64,000 nt of DNA from Microbacterium sp. nov. GSS16 (GTDB lineage Bacteria; Actinomycetota; Actinomycetes; Actinomycetales; Microbacteriaceae), in assembly GCF_028198145.1 (NCBI RefSeq), contig NZ_CP116338.1, positions 1,116,001-1,180,000 on the forward strand, read 5' to 3'. The notes beneath the pieces were generated by a model that was not told the DNA's origin, searched no databases, and worked only from the letters and a program-made list of their open reading frames with translations. The position numbers and the translations under genes are program-made. Below are positions 34,351 through 44,162 of this stretch, in pieces; positions within the stretch are counted from its first letter, which is position 1, and each line of letters starts with the position of its first letter.

Positions 34351-35417
34351 AGAACGCGACCACCGTCTGGCGAGACCTGATCCACAAGCCGTTCTTCTGG
34401 GGCATCATCGCGATCGTCGCGCTGCTGCTGCTGAATGTGCTGAAGGACCCCGGCTACCTCGCCCTTTCCGTCAATCCGAACAACGGTCACCTCGTCGGCA
34501 ACGTCATCGACATCCTGCGCCAGGCGGCACCGATCATGATGATCGCGATCGGCATGTCACTCGTGATCGCGACGGCGGGCATCGACCTGTCGGTCGGCTC
34601 GCTCATGGCGGTCGCCGGAGCCGTGTCGATGGAGTTCCTGCGCAGCACGGACGGCACCTCCGCGGGCTCCGCGCTCGCCGCGGTCGGCCTATCGCTGGCG
34701 GTCACAGCGCTGCTCGGCGCCGTCAACGGCGTGCTGGTCGCGTACGTGGGGCTGCAGCCCTTCATCGCCACCCTCGTGCTGATGCTCGCCGGGCGCGGCA
34801 TCGCGAAGGTGATCACCGGCGGGCAGAACACCGCAGCCGGCAACGACGCCTACCGGTGGATCGCGAACGGCTACGTCATCGGCATCCCCGTCGTCTTCCT
34901 GCTCGCACTGGCGATCGTGATCGCGGTCGCCTGGGTCGTGCGCCGCAGCGCGCTCGGCCTGATGATCGAGGCAATCGGCATCAACCCCAGGGCGAGCCGC
35001 ATGGCCGGCATCAAGCCGAAGGGCCTGCTGCTGACCGCGTACATCCTCAGCGGTGTGCTCGCCGGCATCGCCGGAGTGATGTCGGTGGGCAGCGTGATGA
35101 CCGTCGACATCTCCCGCACCGGCTATCAGCTCGAACTCGACGCGATCCTCGCCGTCGTCATCGGCGGGGCATCCCTGATGGGCGGGAAGTTCTCCCTCTC
35201 CGGAGCGTTCGTCGGGGCTCTGCTGATCGCGACCCTCGACAAGACGGTGCTCTTCCTCGGGGTCTCGTCGTCGGCGACCCCCGCGTTCAAGGCGACGGTG
35301 ATCATCGTCATCTGCCTGCTGCAGTCCGAGCGCGTGCGCGCATGGTTCCGGCGCCGTCGCGCGTCGGAACCCACCCCGCGCGTACAGACGAACGAGATGA
35401 AGGAGGTGGCGGCATGA
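34347..35417 (+). CDS. sugar ABC importer permease, YtfT-like
   Basis: A 356-residue BPD_transp_2 (RbsC-type) permease with eight to ten membrane helices. Family motifs include ATAGIDLSVGSLMA, LQPFIATLVLMLAGRG and the cytoplasmic loop AIGINPRASRMAGIKPKG, which corresponds to the ATPase coupling region. It pairs with the following gene product; two different RbsC-type permeases in one operon are the hallmark of YtfT/YjfF systems. The gene overlaps both neighbours by four bases. Confidence 0.9.
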   Translation: MKNATTVWRDLIHKPFFWGIIAIVALLLLNVLKDPGYLALSVNPNNGHLVGNVIDILRQAAPIMMIAIGMSLVIATAGIDLSVGSLMAVAGAVSMEFLRSTDGTSAGSALAAVGLSLAVTALLGAVNGVLVAYVGLQPFIATLVLMLAGRGIAKVITGGQNTAAGNDAYRWIANGYVIGIPVVFLLALAIVIAVAWVVRRSALGLMIEAIGINPRASRMAGIKPKGLLLTAYILSGVLAGIAGVMSVGSVMTVDISRTGYQLELDAILAVVIGGASLMGGKFSLSGAFVGALLIATLDKTVLFLGVSSSATPAFKATVIIVICLLQSERVRAWFRRRRASEPTPRVQTNEMKEVAA

Positions 35418-36451
35418 CCACCATGACCGCGACACCCGCAGCTCCCGCACGCGCGAGCCTCGCCACGCGCGTCGGCCGCACGATCACCGCGAATCCGTCG
35501 ATCCTGCCGACGATCGCCTCGGTCGTCATCTTCATCGCGATGGTCGTCTATGGCGAGATCGCGTACGGGCGCATCGTGCAGGCGAGCACCCTGTCGAACC
35601 TGCTCATCAACAACGCGCACCTGATCGTGTTGGCCGTCGCGCTCACGTTCGTCATCCTGACCGGCGGCATCGACCTGTCGGTCGGATCGATCATCGCGTT
35701 CTCGTCGGTCGCCGGCGTCATGCTCGCCGGTGCGGGGTGGCCGCCGCTGCTCGTCGTGGTCGCGATGATCGCCATGGGATCCGCATTCGGGCTGTGCTCG
35801 GGGCTGCTCATCCGGTACTTCAACGTGCAGCCGTTCATCGCCACGCTCGCGATGATGTTCCTCGGACGCGGCCTGGCGTCGCTGCTGAGCACGAAGCCGC
35901 AGCGTCTCGCCGAGGACTCGCCCATCCGCTGGATCGGCGAGAAGATCAAGGTGATCGACGGGCCGAAGGTCAACGACCTCACCGTCACACCCGCCGTGAT
36001 CGTCGCGATCGTCGTGGTCGCGGCCGCGTTCTTCGTGCTGCATCGCACGCGAACCGGTCGCACGGTGTACGCCATCGGCGGGTCCGAGAGCTCTGCCCTG
36101 CTGATGGGCCTGCCCGTGCACCGCAGCAAGGTGCTGGTGTACGTCATCAGCGGCACGCTCGCCGGCGTCGCGGCCGTGCTCTACACGGCGCGCCTCGGCA
36201 CAGCCCAGAACATCACCGGCATCGGATGGGAGCTCGACGCGATCGCCGCGGCGGTCATCGGCGGCACCGTGCTCACCGGCGCCTACGGCTATGTGCTCGG
36301 CTCGGTGGTCGGCGCGCTCGTGCTGGGACTCATGACCGTGCTGATCACCCGTGACGGCGGTATCCCGCCCGAGATGACCACGATCATCACCGGAGGGATC
36401 CTGCTCGTCTTCGTGCTGCTGCAGCGTGCGGTGATCCGCAAGAAGGAGTAG
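35414..36451 (+). CDS. sugar ABC importer permease, YjfF-like
   Basis: A 345-residue RbsC-type permease. ILTGGIDLSVGSIIAFSSV, VQPFIATLAMMFLGRGLASLL and the coupling loop AIGGSESSALLMGLPVHRSK are characteristic. Start is ATG 35414, overlapping the previous stop and preceded by AGGAGGTGG. It is the last gene of the furanose importer operon, closed by the hairpin at 36460-36489. Confidence 0.9.
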   Translation: MTTMTATPAAPARASLATRVGRTITANPSILPTIASVVIFIAMVVYGEIAYGRIVQASTLSNLLINNAHLIVLAVALTFVILTGGIDLSVGSIIAFSSVAGVMLAGAGWPPLLVVVAMIAMGSAFGLCSGLLIRYFNVQPFIATLAMMFLGRGLASLLSTKPQRLAEDSPIRWIGEKIKVIDGPKVNDLTVTPAVIVAIVVVAAAFFVLHRTRTGRTVYAIGGSESSALLMGLPVHRSKVLVYVISGTLAGVAAVLYTARLGTAQNITGIGWELDAIAAAVIGGTVLTGAYGYVLGSVVGALVLGLMTVLITRDGGIPPEMTTIITGGILLVFVLLQRAVIRKKE

Positions 36452-36459
36452 CGGGGGAA

Positions 36460-36489
36460 GCTCGGCCGGCGGGTCCCCGCCGGCCGAGC
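36460..36489 (+). terminator. hairpin ending the furanose importer operon
   Basis: Perfect 14-base arms (36460-36473 and 36476-36489) with a very small loop, 8 bases after the permease stop and 15 bases before the next LacI gene. Confidence 0.7.
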
Positions 36490-36504
36490 CGTACACTCAG
36501 GACG

Positions 36505-37515
36505 GTGAGCGAGGTGGATGCGACGGGCGGAGGGCCGAGCCGCGACGTCGGCGTTCGCGAGGTCGCGGCGCTCGCCGGGGTGTCGCGGCAGACCGTGTCG
36601 CGGGTGCTCAACGAGCGCCCCGAGGTCGCGGCCCCGACCCGTGAGCGTGTGCTGGCGGCGATGGCCGAGCTCGGCTACCGGATGAACAACGCGGCGCGGG
36701 CGCTGGGAACCCGCCGATCGCGCACGCTCGGAGTGCTCGCCTCGGATGCCCTGCAATACGGTCCGTCGCGCAGCCTGGCGGCGATCGAGGCGCAGGCCCG
36801 CGCCGCCGGATACTGGCTGAGTGCCGCGTTCGCCGGCGCGGGCGACGCCGACGCTGTGATCGCGGCGGTCGAGCATCTCGCCTCGCAGGGCGTCGAGGGT
36901 GTCGTCGTCGTCGCACCGCACGCTCGCACACTCGATGCTCTGGATGCGCTGCGGATCGGTCTGCCGATCGTCACGCTGCACTCGTCCGAGCGCGGCACGC
37001 GCGGGCTGTCGGTCGATCAGGCCGCCGGCGCGCGGCTCGCGGTGGCGGCGCTCGCCGAGGCCGGGCACACACGGATCGCGCACCTGGCCGGTCCTGCCGA
37101 CTGGCTCGAGGCCGAGTCGCGGGCGCAGGGATTCGCCGCCGAGCTGGCCGCGCGCGGCATCGCGGAGGGGCCGGTGCTCGTGGGGGACTGGTCCGCCGCA
37201 TCCGGGCACGCCGCCGCCGCCGCCGTTCGCGAGGCGGGGGTGACCGCGGTGTTCGCCGCGAACGACCAGATGGCGCTCGGCCTGATCACGGGTCTGCGCG
37301 AAGCGGGGCTCGAGGTGCCCGGCGACGTGAGCATCGTCGGCTTCGACGATGTGCCCGACGCCGCGCACTACTGGCCGCGGCTGACCACAGTGCGGCAGGA
37401 TTTCGACGAGCTCGCGCGCCGTGCCGTCGCGGCGGTGCTCGGCGATGTGACCGCGCCGCGGGACGCGGTGCTCCCCGTGCTCGTGCCCCGCGCGTCGATC
37501 GCCCCGCCGCGCTGA
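36505..37515 (+). CDS. LacI-family regulator next to the araDBA operon
   Basis: A 336-residue regulator starting with GTG 36505. The helix-turn-helix is VREVAALAGVSRQTVSRVLN at about residues 14-33 and the hinge is near MNNAARALGT. The sensor core ends with the family motif VVGFDDVPDAAHYWPRLTTVRQDFDEL, close to that of the regulator at 28930. It sits directly ahead of the arabinose operon, whose upstream region has a LacI-type palindrome at 37711-37724, so it probably represses araD-araB-araA-galM. The effector, perhaps arabinose or a phosphate ester, is inferred. Confidence 0.87.
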   Translation: MSEVDATGGGPSRDVGVREVAALAGVSRQTVSRVLNERPEVAAPTRERVLAAMAELGYRMNNAARALGTRRSRTLGVLASDALQYGPSRSLAAIEAQARAAGYWLSAAFAGAGDADAVIAAVEHLASQGVEGVVVVAPHARTLDALDALRIGLPIVTLHSSERGTRGLSVDQAAGARLAVAALAEAGHTRIAHLAGPADWLEAESRAQGFAAELAARGIAEGPVLVGDWSAASGHAAAAAVREAGVTAVFAANDQMALGLITGLREAGLEVPGDVSIVGFDDVPDAAHYWPRLTTVRQDFDELARRAVAAVLGDVTAPRDAVLPVLVPRASIAPPR

Positions 37516-37560
37516 CTCGCATTGCGCAGCCCCGGACGGCGCCGCGCGGAACTCGACGCA

Positions 37561-37635
37561 CGGATGTCGGCGCGGAACACGGATGTCGGCGCATGCCGCC
37601 GCATCCCGCCGACATCCGTCCGATGCGCCGACATC
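37561..37635. repeat. GATGTCGGC repeat cluster, copy 1
   Basis: Two direct copies of GGATGTCGGC (37562-37571 and 37581-37590) are followed by two inverted copies (37608-37617 and 37627-37635), giving nested hairpins between a LacI gene and araD. The same core in inverted pairs occurs at 44083-44149 and 56309-56328. Confidence 0.65.
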
Positions 37636-37710
37636 TGTCCGGAAGCCGACCGCGTTGAGTGACCCGAGCGCCGTACGGTTGACCCGCGGTCGCCATCGTG
37701 TCACACTGAC

Positions 37711-37724
37711 TGTGACCGGTCACA
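37711..37724. promoter_or_regulatory. LacI-type operator upstream of araD
   Basis: TGTGACCGGTCACA, a perfect 14-base palindrome with central CG, 23 bases before the araD start. An additional TCACA/TGTGA pair overlaps it on the left. Probable site for the LacI protein encoded just upstream. Confidence 0.7.
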
Positions 37725-37747
37725 ACGGCCGACGTGAAGAGGTGCCC

Positions 37748-38467
37748 GTGAGCAGTGCAGTTCCCGCCTTTGCCCCCGAGGTCGAGGCAGCGATCCGAAC
37801 CGTCCGCGAAGACGTCGCGCGCCTGCACGGCGAGCTCGTGCGCTACGGCCTCGTCGTCTGGACCGGCGGCAACGTCTCGGGACGCGTCCCCGGCGCCGAT
37901 CTGTTCGTGATCAAGCCCTCCGGCGTGAGCTACGACGACCTCGCGCCCGAGAACATGATCCTCTGCGACCTCGACGGCAACGTCGTCCCGGGCAGCGCGG
38001 GCAGCGACCGGTCGCCGTCGAGCGACACCGCAGCGCACGCCTACGTGTATCGCAACATGGCGGACGTGGGCGGCGTGGTGCACACCCACTCGACCTACGC
38101 GGTCGCGTGGGCCGCGCGCGGCGAGGAGATCCCCTGCGTGATCACCGCGATGGCCGACGAGTTCGGCGGGCCGATCCCGGTCGGCCCCTTCGCGATCATC
38201 GGCGACGACTCGATCGGGCGCGGCATCGTCGACACCCTCACCGGTCACCGCTCGCGTGCCGTGCTGATGCAGAACCACGGTCCGTTCACGATCGGGGTGG
38301 ATGCGAAGGATGCGGTGAAGGCGGCGGTCATGGTCGAGGACGTGGCTCGCACCGTGCACCACGCGCGCGAGGCGGGGCCGCTCATCCCCATTCCGCAGGA
38401 GGCGATCGATGCCCTCTTCGACCGGTACCAGAACGTGTACGGCCAGAACTCGGATGCCCGCCGATGA
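37748..38467 (+). CDS. araD: L-ribulose-5-phosphate 4-epimerase
   Basis: A 239-residue class II aldolase-fold enzyme that converts L-ribulose 5-phosphate to D-xylulose 5-phosphate, the last step of arabinose entry into the pentose phosphate pathway. TGGNVSGR near residue 40 and KPSGVSYDDL near 56-65 bind the phosphate; His112, His114 (VHTHST) and His177 (QNHG) are the metal ligands. The GTG start at 37748 has AAGAGGTG upstream; the upstream extension of the frame is not conserved. The stop overlaps the kinase start by four bases. Confidence 0.92.
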   Translation: MSSAVPAFAPEVEAAIRTVREDVARLHGELVRYGLVVWTGGNVSGRVPGADLFVIKPSGVSYDDLAPENMILCDLDGNVVPGSAGSDRSPSSDTAAHAYVYRNMADVGGVVHTHSTYAVAWAARGEEIPCVITAMADEFGGPIPVGPFAIIGDDSIGRGIVDTLTGHRSRAVLMQNHGPFTIGVDAKDAVKAAVMVEDVARTVHHAREAGPLIPIPQEAIDALFDRYQNVYGQNSDARR

Positions 38468-40032
38468 GCGCCACCGCAGAGACGATCCGATCGGGTCGCA
38501 CGGCTCTCGGCATCGAACTCGGGTCGACGCGCATCAAGGCGTGCCTCATCGACGCCGACACCCACGAGGTGCTCGCCACCGGCTTCCACGACTGGGAGAA
38601 CCGGTTCGAGAACCGTCTGTGGACCTACTCGCTCGACGCCGTGTGGACGGGCCTGCAGGAGGCCTACGCTGGGCTCGTCGCCGATGCGCACGACCGCTAC
38701 GGCATCCGTCCGGCGACATTCGGGGCGATCGGCGTCTCGGCGATGATGCACGGCTACCTGCCGTTCGACCGCTCCGGTGAGCTTCTCGTGCCGTTTCGCA
38801 CCTGGCGCAACACCAACACGGGCGCCGCCGCCGCGGAGCTGACCGACCTGCTCGGAGTGAACATCCCGCTGCGCTGGTCGATCGCCCATCTGCGCCAGGC
38901 ACAGCTCGACGCCGAGCCGCACGTCGACGAGGTGCGATTCTTCACCACACTCGCCGGATATGTGCACTGGCAGCTCACCGGTCGTCGCGTGCTCGGCGTC
39001 GGCGACGCATCCGGCATGTTCCCGATCGACTCCGCGACCCGCGACTACGACCAGACGCTCATCGAACGGTACGACGCGCACACCGGCGGCGACCTGCGGG
39101 CCATGCTGCCCGAGGCGCTCGTCGCCGGCCGCGGGGCAGGGGCACTGACCGCCGCGGGGGCAGCGCTGCTCGATCCGACCGGCGCGCTGCAGCCGGGCAT
39201 CCCGTTCTGTCCGCCCGAAGGCGACGCCGGCACGGGCATGGTGGCGACCAACGCCGTCTCACCCCGCACCGGGAACGTCAGCGCCGGCACCAGCATCTTC
39301 GCGATGGTCGTGCTCGAACGGCCGCTTGCCGAGGTGCACCACGAGCTCGACCTCGTGACCACGCCCGCCGGCGACGCGGTCGCCATGGTGCACTGCAACA
39401 ACGGCGCCAGCGAGCTGGCGGCGTGGGTGGGCATGTTCGCCCGCTTCGCGGAGGCATCCGGCGCTCCGCAGCCGGCGGACGCCGTCTTCGAGACGCTGTT
39501 CCGTGAGGCGCTCGGGGGCGAGCCGGACGCGGGCGGCCTGCTCGCCTACAACCATCTCGCGGGCGAGCCCATCGCCGGCACCGACGAAGGACGACCGCTG
39601 TTCGTCCGCACGCCCGACAGCCGGTTCACCCTCGCGAACGTCATGCGCGCCCAGCTGTACGGCGTCTTCGGCACGCTCGCCCTCGGCATGCAGGTGCTCG
39701 TCGGCGAGGGTGTCGCGATCGAGCGGATGTTCGCGCACGGCGGTGTATTCCGCACCGCCGGCGTCGCGCAGCGCTTCCTCGCCGGGGCGCTGAACGCGCC
39801 TGTCGCGGTCGGTGACACGGCATCCGAGGGCGGCGCCTGGGGCGTCGCGGTGCTCGCCGCGTTCCTGGGCTCCGACCGTCCGCTGGGCGCCCACCTCGCC
39901 GAGCGGGTCTTCGCCGACGCCGACGTCAGCGTCGCAGATCCCCTGCCCGAGGACGTCGCCGGGTACACCGCCTACCTCGACCGCTACCGTGCCGGCATCG
40001 CCGTCGAAGCCGCCGCGGTCGCCGCGCTCTGA
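38464..40032 (+). CDS. araB: FGGY-family kinase acting as ribulokinase (divergent type)
   Basis: A 522-residue FGGY sugar kinase placed between araD and araA, so its expected reaction is ATP-dependent phosphorylation of L-ribulose. The N-terminal phosphate loop reads [15 protein letters not shown] instead of the GIDYGT-type start of classical AraB, and it is shorter. A divergent ribulokinase called AraK was described in clostridia, as I recall; this protein may belong to that type. [13 protein letters not shown] and the late [19 protein letters not shown] motif are the second ATP-site segments. Function rests mainly on gene context. Confidence 0.8.
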   Translation: MSATAETIRSGRTALGIELGSTRIKACLIDADTHEVLATGFHDWENRFENRLWTYSLDAVWTGLQEAYAGLVADAHDRYGIRPATFGAIGVSAMMHGYLPFDRSGELLVPFRTWRNTNTGAAAAELTDLLGVNIPLRWSIAHLRQAQLDAEPHVDEVRFFTTLAGYVHWQLTGRRVLGVGDASGMFPIDSATRDYDQTLIERYDAHTGGDLRAMLPEALVAGRGAGALTAAGAALLDPTGALQPGIPFCPPEGDAGTGMVATNAVSPRTGNVSAGTSIFAMVVLERPLAEVHHELDLVTTPAGDAVAMVHCNNGASELAAWVGMFARFAEASGAPQPADAVFETLFREALGGEPDAGGLLAYNHLAGEPIAGTDEGRPLFVRTPDSRFTLANVMRAQLYGVFGTLALGMQVLVGEGVAIERMFAHGGVFRTAGVAQRFLAGALNAPVAVGDTASEGGAWGVAVLAAFLGSDRPLGAHLAERVFADADVSVADPLPEDVAGYTAYLDRYRAGIAVEAAAVAAL

Positions 40033-40082
40033 ACCCATTCAGCATGAACCGCCCGACCGGGCCGACAGCACAAGGAACACCC

Positions 40083-41606
40083 ATGACCCGCACCCCGCTC
40101 ACCACGACCCTCGACGAGTACGAGGTCTGGTTCCTCACCGGCAGCCAGCACCTCTACGGTCCCGAGACCCTCGCCCAGGTCGCCGATCAGTCGCAGCAGA
40201 TCGCACGCACGCTCGACGAGGCGAGCGAGGTGCCCGTGCGGATCGTCTGGAAGCCGGTGCTCACCGACTCGGCGTCCATCCGCCGCATCGCACTCGAGGC
40301 CAACGCCGATGACCGCGTGATCGGCCTGGTCGCCTGGATGCACACGTTCAGCCCGGCCAAGATGTGGATCGCCGGGCTCGACGCGCTGCAGAAGCCGCTC
40401 GCGCACCTGCACACGCAGGCGAACGTCGAGCTGCCCTGGGCAGACATCGACTTCGACTTCATGAACCTCAACCAGGCCGCGCACGGCGACCGCGAGTTCG
40501 GGTACATCCAGACCCGTCTCGGAGTGCCGCGCAAGACCATCGTCGGTCACGCATCCGACCCGCGCGTGCGTCAGGAGCTCGCGACCTGGCAGCGCGCCGC
40601 CGCCGGTCTCGCCGCCGCCCGTTCGCTGAAGCTCGCCCGCTTCGGCGACAACATGCGCTTCGTCGCGGTCACCGAGGGCGACAAGACCGAGGCCGAGCTG
40701 CGCTTCGGCGTGCAGGTGAACACGTGGGGCGTGAACGACCTGGCGGATGCCGTGGCCGCCGCATCGTCGAGCGACATCGACGCCCTCGTCGCCGAGTACG
40801 AGGAGCTGTACGAGGTCGCGCCCGAGCTGCGGCGCGGCGGCGACCGCCACCAGTCACTGCGCGACGGCGCCGCCATCGAGATCGGGCTGCGCTCGTTCCT
40901 CGAGGAGGGCGGGTTCGGCGCCTTCACCACCTCGTTCGAAGACCTCGGCGAGCTGAAGCAGCTGCCGGGCCTGGCCGTGCAGCGCCTGATGGCCGAGGGC
41001 TACGGGTTCGGCGCCGAGGGCGACTGGAAGACGGCGATCCTCGTGCGCGTGGCGAACGTGATGGGTGCGGGCCTCCCCGGGGGCGCCAGCCTCATGGAGG
41101 ACTACACCTACGACATGACCCCCGGCGACGAGCTGATCCTCGGCGCGCACATGCTCGAGGTCTCGCCGTCGCTGACCACGAAGAAGCCGACCCTCGAGAT
41201 CCACCCGCTCGGCATCGGCGGCAAGGACGACCCGGTGCGCCTGGTCTTCACCGCCGACCCGGGGCCGGCCGTCGTCGTCGCGCTGAGCGACATGCGCGAC
41301 CGGTTCCGTCTCACGGCGAACGTCGTCGAGAACGTCGAGCCACGGGCGGCGCTGCCGAAGCTGCCGGTGGGACGTGCGGTGTGGAAGCCCGCGCCGGACT
41401 TCAACACCAGCGCAGCCGCGTGGCTGACCGCCGGCGCCGCGCACCACACGGTCATGTCGACCGCGGTGGGCATCGACGCATTCCGCGACTTCGCCGAGAT
41501 GGCCGAAGTCGAGCTGCTCGTCATCGACGAGTCGACGACCCTGCCCGAGTTCCAGAAGCAGGTCCGCTGGAACGCGGCGTACCACCGCCTGGCTCAGGGG
41601 CTGTGA
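40083..41606 (+). CDS. araA: L-arabinose isomerase
   Basis: A 507-residue enzyme that isomerises L-arabinose to L-ribulose, with Mn-dependent chemistry in the cytosol. Full-length similarity includes the start [53 protein letters not shown], and [11 protein letters not shown] with the metal-site Glu; EDYTYDM follows. I chose ATG 40083, preceded by AAGGA, because the conserved sequence starts soon after; an ATG at 40044 has no ribosome site. The stop overlaps the epimerase start. Confidence 0.95.
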   Translation: MTRTPLTTTLDEYEVWFLTGSQHLYGPETLAQVADQSQQIARTLDEASEVPVRIVWKPVLTDSASIRRIALEANADDRVIGLVAWMHTFSPAKMWIAGLDALQKPLAHLHTQANVELPWADIDFDFMNLNQAAHGDREFGYIQTRLGVPRKTIVGHASDPRVRQELATWQRAAAGLAAARSLKLARFGDNMRFVAVTEGDKTEAELRFGVQVNTWGVNDLADAVAAASSSDIDALVAEYEELYEVAPELRRGGDRHQSLRDGAAIEIGLRSFLEEGGFGAFTTSFEDLGELKQLPGLAVQRLMAEGYGFGAEGDWKTAILVRVANVMGAGLPGGASLMEDYTYDMTPGDELILGAHMLEVSPSLTTKKPTLEIHPLGIGGKDDPVRLVFTADPGPAVVVALSDMRDRFRLTANVVENVEPRAALPKLPVGRAVWKPAPDFNTSAAAWLTAGAAHHTVMSTAVGIDAFRDFAEMAEVELLVIDESTTLPEFQKQVRWNAAYHRLAQGL

Positions 41607-42529
41607 TGCTGCCGGCATCCGGCCGTCAGCTCTCGATCGCCGGGCACGGCTATGCGGCGGTGATCGCCAGCGTCGGGGCCTCGCTGCGCACGCTCACGCA
41701 CGAGGGGCGCGACCTCGTCGTGCCGTTCGACGCCGACGAGGTGCGGCCGAACTACCGTGGCGCCACGCTGGCGCCGTGGCCGAACCGCGTCGTCGACGGC
41801 CGCTACGCGTTCGCCGGCGCTCAGCACCGGCTCGCGCTCACCGAGCCGTCGCGGGGGCACGCCTTGCACGGACTCACGGCCTGGCTGGAGTTCGCCGATC
41901 AGGTCGTCGAGCCCGACCGGGTCGTGCTCACGGCGGTGATCGAGCCGCAGGCGGGATACCCGTTCCGCGTCGAGGTCGAGGTGGAGTACCGCCTCGGCGC
42001 CGACGGTCTGACGCAGGTCGTGACCGGGCGCAACCTCGGGACCGACGCTGCGCCGTGGGGTACAGGCCCCCATCCGTATCTGGTCGCTTCCCCGGCCCTG
42101 CCGGGAGCCGTGGACGCGTGGATGCTGTCGCTGCCGGCATCCGAGGTGCTGACGGTGACCGACGATCGGCTGAGCCCTGTCGCGGTCGAGCCGGTCGACC
42201 GGCATCCGGAGTGGGACTTCCGCACGGCCCGCATGATCGGCGAGACCTTCATCGACCACGCCTTCACCGCGCTCGAGCGGATCGGCGGCATCGCCGAGGT
42301 GCAGGTGACTGCCGCAGACGGCACCGGCACGGCCATCAGCTGGGGCGAGGTGTGCCCGTGGGTGCAGATCCACACCGCCGACACCCCCGAGGCGCACGCG
42401 ACGCACCGGGTCGGGCTGGCGGTCGAGCCGATGACCTGCGCGCCGGACGCCTTCAACTCCGGCGCCGGCCTTGTGATTCTCGAGTCAGGTGCCTCACACG
42501 CGGCCTCCTGGACGATCCGCGCCCTCTGA
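41606..42529 (+). CDS. aldose 1-epimerase (mutarotase) family protein
   Basis: A 307-residue GalM-type epimerase. SRGHALHGLT holds the first catalytic His, GPHPYLV the second, and GLAVEPMTCAPDAFN the catalytic Glu, a set typical of actinobacterial mutarotases. It would speed the conversion of the arabinose anomer delivered by transport or hydrolysis into the form used by the isomerase. ATG 41606 shares a base with the araA stop; a GTG three bases earlier is equally possible. It ends the araD-araB-araA operon before repeat copy B. Confidence 0.88.
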   Translation: MLPASGRQLSIAGHGYAAVIASVGASLRTLTHEGRDLVVPFDADEVRPNYRGATLAPWPNRVVDGRYAFAGAQHRLALTEPSRGHALHGLTAWLEFADQVVEPDRVVLTAVIEPQAGYPFRVEVEVEYRLGADGLTQVVTGRNLGTDAAPWGTGPHPYLVASPALPGAVDAWMLSLPASEVLTVTDDRLSPVAVEPVDRHPEWDFRTARMIGETFIDHAFTALERIGGIAEVQVTAADGTGTAISWGEVCPWVQIHTADTPEAHATHRVGLAVEPMTCAPDAFNSGAGLVILESGASHAASWTIRAL

Positions 42530-42545
42530 TCTGCAGCTCGCGCGT

Positions 42546-42611
42546 CGAGAAACCACATCCGGCTTGAGACATCGCGTGTGAACGCGCTTCTCATGCCGGA
42601 AGTGGTTCTCG
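42546..42611. repeat. dispersed 65-67 bp palindrome, copy B
   Basis: Outer arms CGAGAAACCAC / GTGGTTCTCG (one-base difference), inner arms based on TCCGGC-T-TGAGA and CGCGT. It lies between converging genes (epimerase and xylB), just as copy A does, supporting a two-way terminator role. Confidence 0.75.
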
Positions 42612-42637
42612 GGCATCGGCCGGATCGGCCGCGGCGG

Positions 42638-44035
42638 CTAGGGCAGTCGAGCGGCGTACTGGGAGCGGATGCTCGAGACCGGCGCGCCCGTGGCCGCGGG
42701 CGCGTCGGCGTCGGCGGCCCACGCCGGACGCGAGCCGGTCAGGGCCCACGCGGCCTGCGCGCACGCGCCGAGGGCGACGTACTCCTGGGGCTGAGGCACG
42801 ACGACAGGCACGTCGAAGACCTCGGAGGCGATCCGCTGCACCGCGGGATTCTGCGCTGCACCGCCGGTCAGCAGAACGCGGCCAACCTCGACGCCCTGCC
42901 GGCGGATCGCGTCGAGCCCTTCCGCCAGACCGCACAGCACGCCCTCGATCGCCGCACGCGCGAGGTTCTCGCGAGTCGTGCTGGCCAGCGTCATGCCGAA
43001 GAGAGTGGCAGTGGCATCCGGACGGTTGGGGGTGCGCTCACCCTCGAACCACGGCTGCAGCACCAATCCGCCCGCACCCGGCTCGGCGGCGAGAGCCAGG
43101 TCGCTGAGGGCGTGGTGGTCGACTCCGAGCAGGGCCGCCGTGGCGTCCATCACCCGCGCCGCGTTCAGCGTCGCGATCAGCGGCAGCCACCCGCCCGCGG
43201 CGTCGGCGAACCCGGCCACCGTGCCCGACGCATCACGCACCGGGGCGTCGGTCACGGCGAAGACCGTGCCCGACGTGCCGATCGAGACGACCGCATCGCC
43301 CTGCCGTGCACCGAGCCCGAGGGCCGCCCCCGCGTTGTCGCCGGCTCCGGGCGCGACGCGGCGTCCGTCGGGGTCGGAGACGTGCTCGTGCGGGTGCAGC
43401 ACGCGGGGGAGCACCACCCGCGCAGCATCGCGGCGCAGCGCGTGCGACAGGATGTCGCGGTCGTAGCCGTCCGCTCCCCAATACCCCGTCCCGCTGGCGT
43501 CGGAGCGGTCGGTGATCAGCTCGTCGAGCCGAGCGTCCTGCCCCTCCGACACCGGGCCGAAGCCCCGCAGCCGCCAGGTCAGCCAGTCGTGTGGCAGAGC
43601 GACGGCAGCGATGCGCGCCGCGTCGCTCGGCTCGTGGTCGGCCATCCAGCGCAGCTTCGTCACGGTGAACGACGCCACGGGCACGACTCCCGTGCGCTCG
43701 GCGAGATGGTCGGCGCCGAGCTCGGCGGTCAGGCATGCGGCGGCTCCTGCCGATCTCGTGTCGTTCCACAGCAGCGCGGGGCGGATGACTTCGCCACGCG
43801 AGTCGAGGGCGACGAGGCCATGCTGCTGACCGGCGATCGACCACGCGGCGACGTCGTCCATCCCGCCCGCGTCGGCGATCGCCCGCTGCAGGGCATCCCA
43901 CCACGCCTCGGGGTCGACCTCCGTTCCCTCCGGATGCGGGGCGCGTCCGGTGCGCACGACGGCGCCGGTCGCGGCATCCCGCACGACGACCTTGCACGAC
44001 TGGGTCGACGAGTCGACCCCCATCACGAGTGCCAT
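42638..44035 (-). CDS. xylB: xylulokinase
   Basis: A 465-residue FGGY kinase that phosphorylates D-xylulose. [14 protein letters not shown] is the N-terminal phosphate-binding loop; [13 protein letters not shown] near residue 70 and LLWNDTRS near 90 are substrate-site motifs of xylulokinases; [22 protein letters not shown] and [18 protein letters not shown] complete the ATP site. Start ATG 44035 is where similarity begins; the open frame further upstream is repeat-containing spacer. It follows xylA on the minus strand, 127 bases downstream, so the pair forms the xylose pathway. Confidence 0.93.
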   Translation of the reverse strand: MALVMGVDSSTQSCKVVVRDAATGAVVRTGRAPHPEGTEVDPEAWWDALQRAIADAGGMDDVAAWSIAGQQHGLVALDSRGEVIRPALLWNDTRSAGAAACLTAELGADHLAERTGVVPVASFTVTKLRWMADHEPSDAARIAAVALPHDWLTWRLRGFGPVSEGQDARLDELITDRSDASGTGYWGADGYDRDILSHALRRDAARVVLPRVLHPHEHVSDPDGRRVAPGAGDNAGAALGLGARQGDAVVSIGTSGTVFAVTDAPVRDASGTVAGFADAAGGWLPLIATLNAARVMDATAALLGVDHHALSDLALAAEPGAGGLVLQPWFEGERTPNRPDATATLFGMTLASTTRENLARAAIEGVLCGLAEGLDAIRRQGVEVGRVLLTGGAAQNPAVQRIASEVFDVPVVVPQPQEYVALGACAQAAWALTGSRPAWAADADAPAATGAPVSSIRSQYAARLP

Positions 44036-44082
44036 ATCGGCATCCTCTCCTCTGCGCTCGGCTGCGCCGACACCCCGAGCTC

Positions 44083-44149
44083 TCGCCGACATCCCGCCGT
44101 GTCGACGTCGGCAGGGCGGGGTCTCGGCGGCAGGGCGCGATGTCGGCGA
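44083..44149. repeat. GATGTCGGC repeat cluster, copy 2
   Basis: TCGCCGACATC at 44083-44093 and its exact complement at 44139-44149 flank a GC-rich 45-base segment in the gap between xylA and xylB. It shares the core of the clusters at 37561 and 56309. Confidence 0.55.
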
Positions 44150-44162
44150 AGGGGCGACCGGG

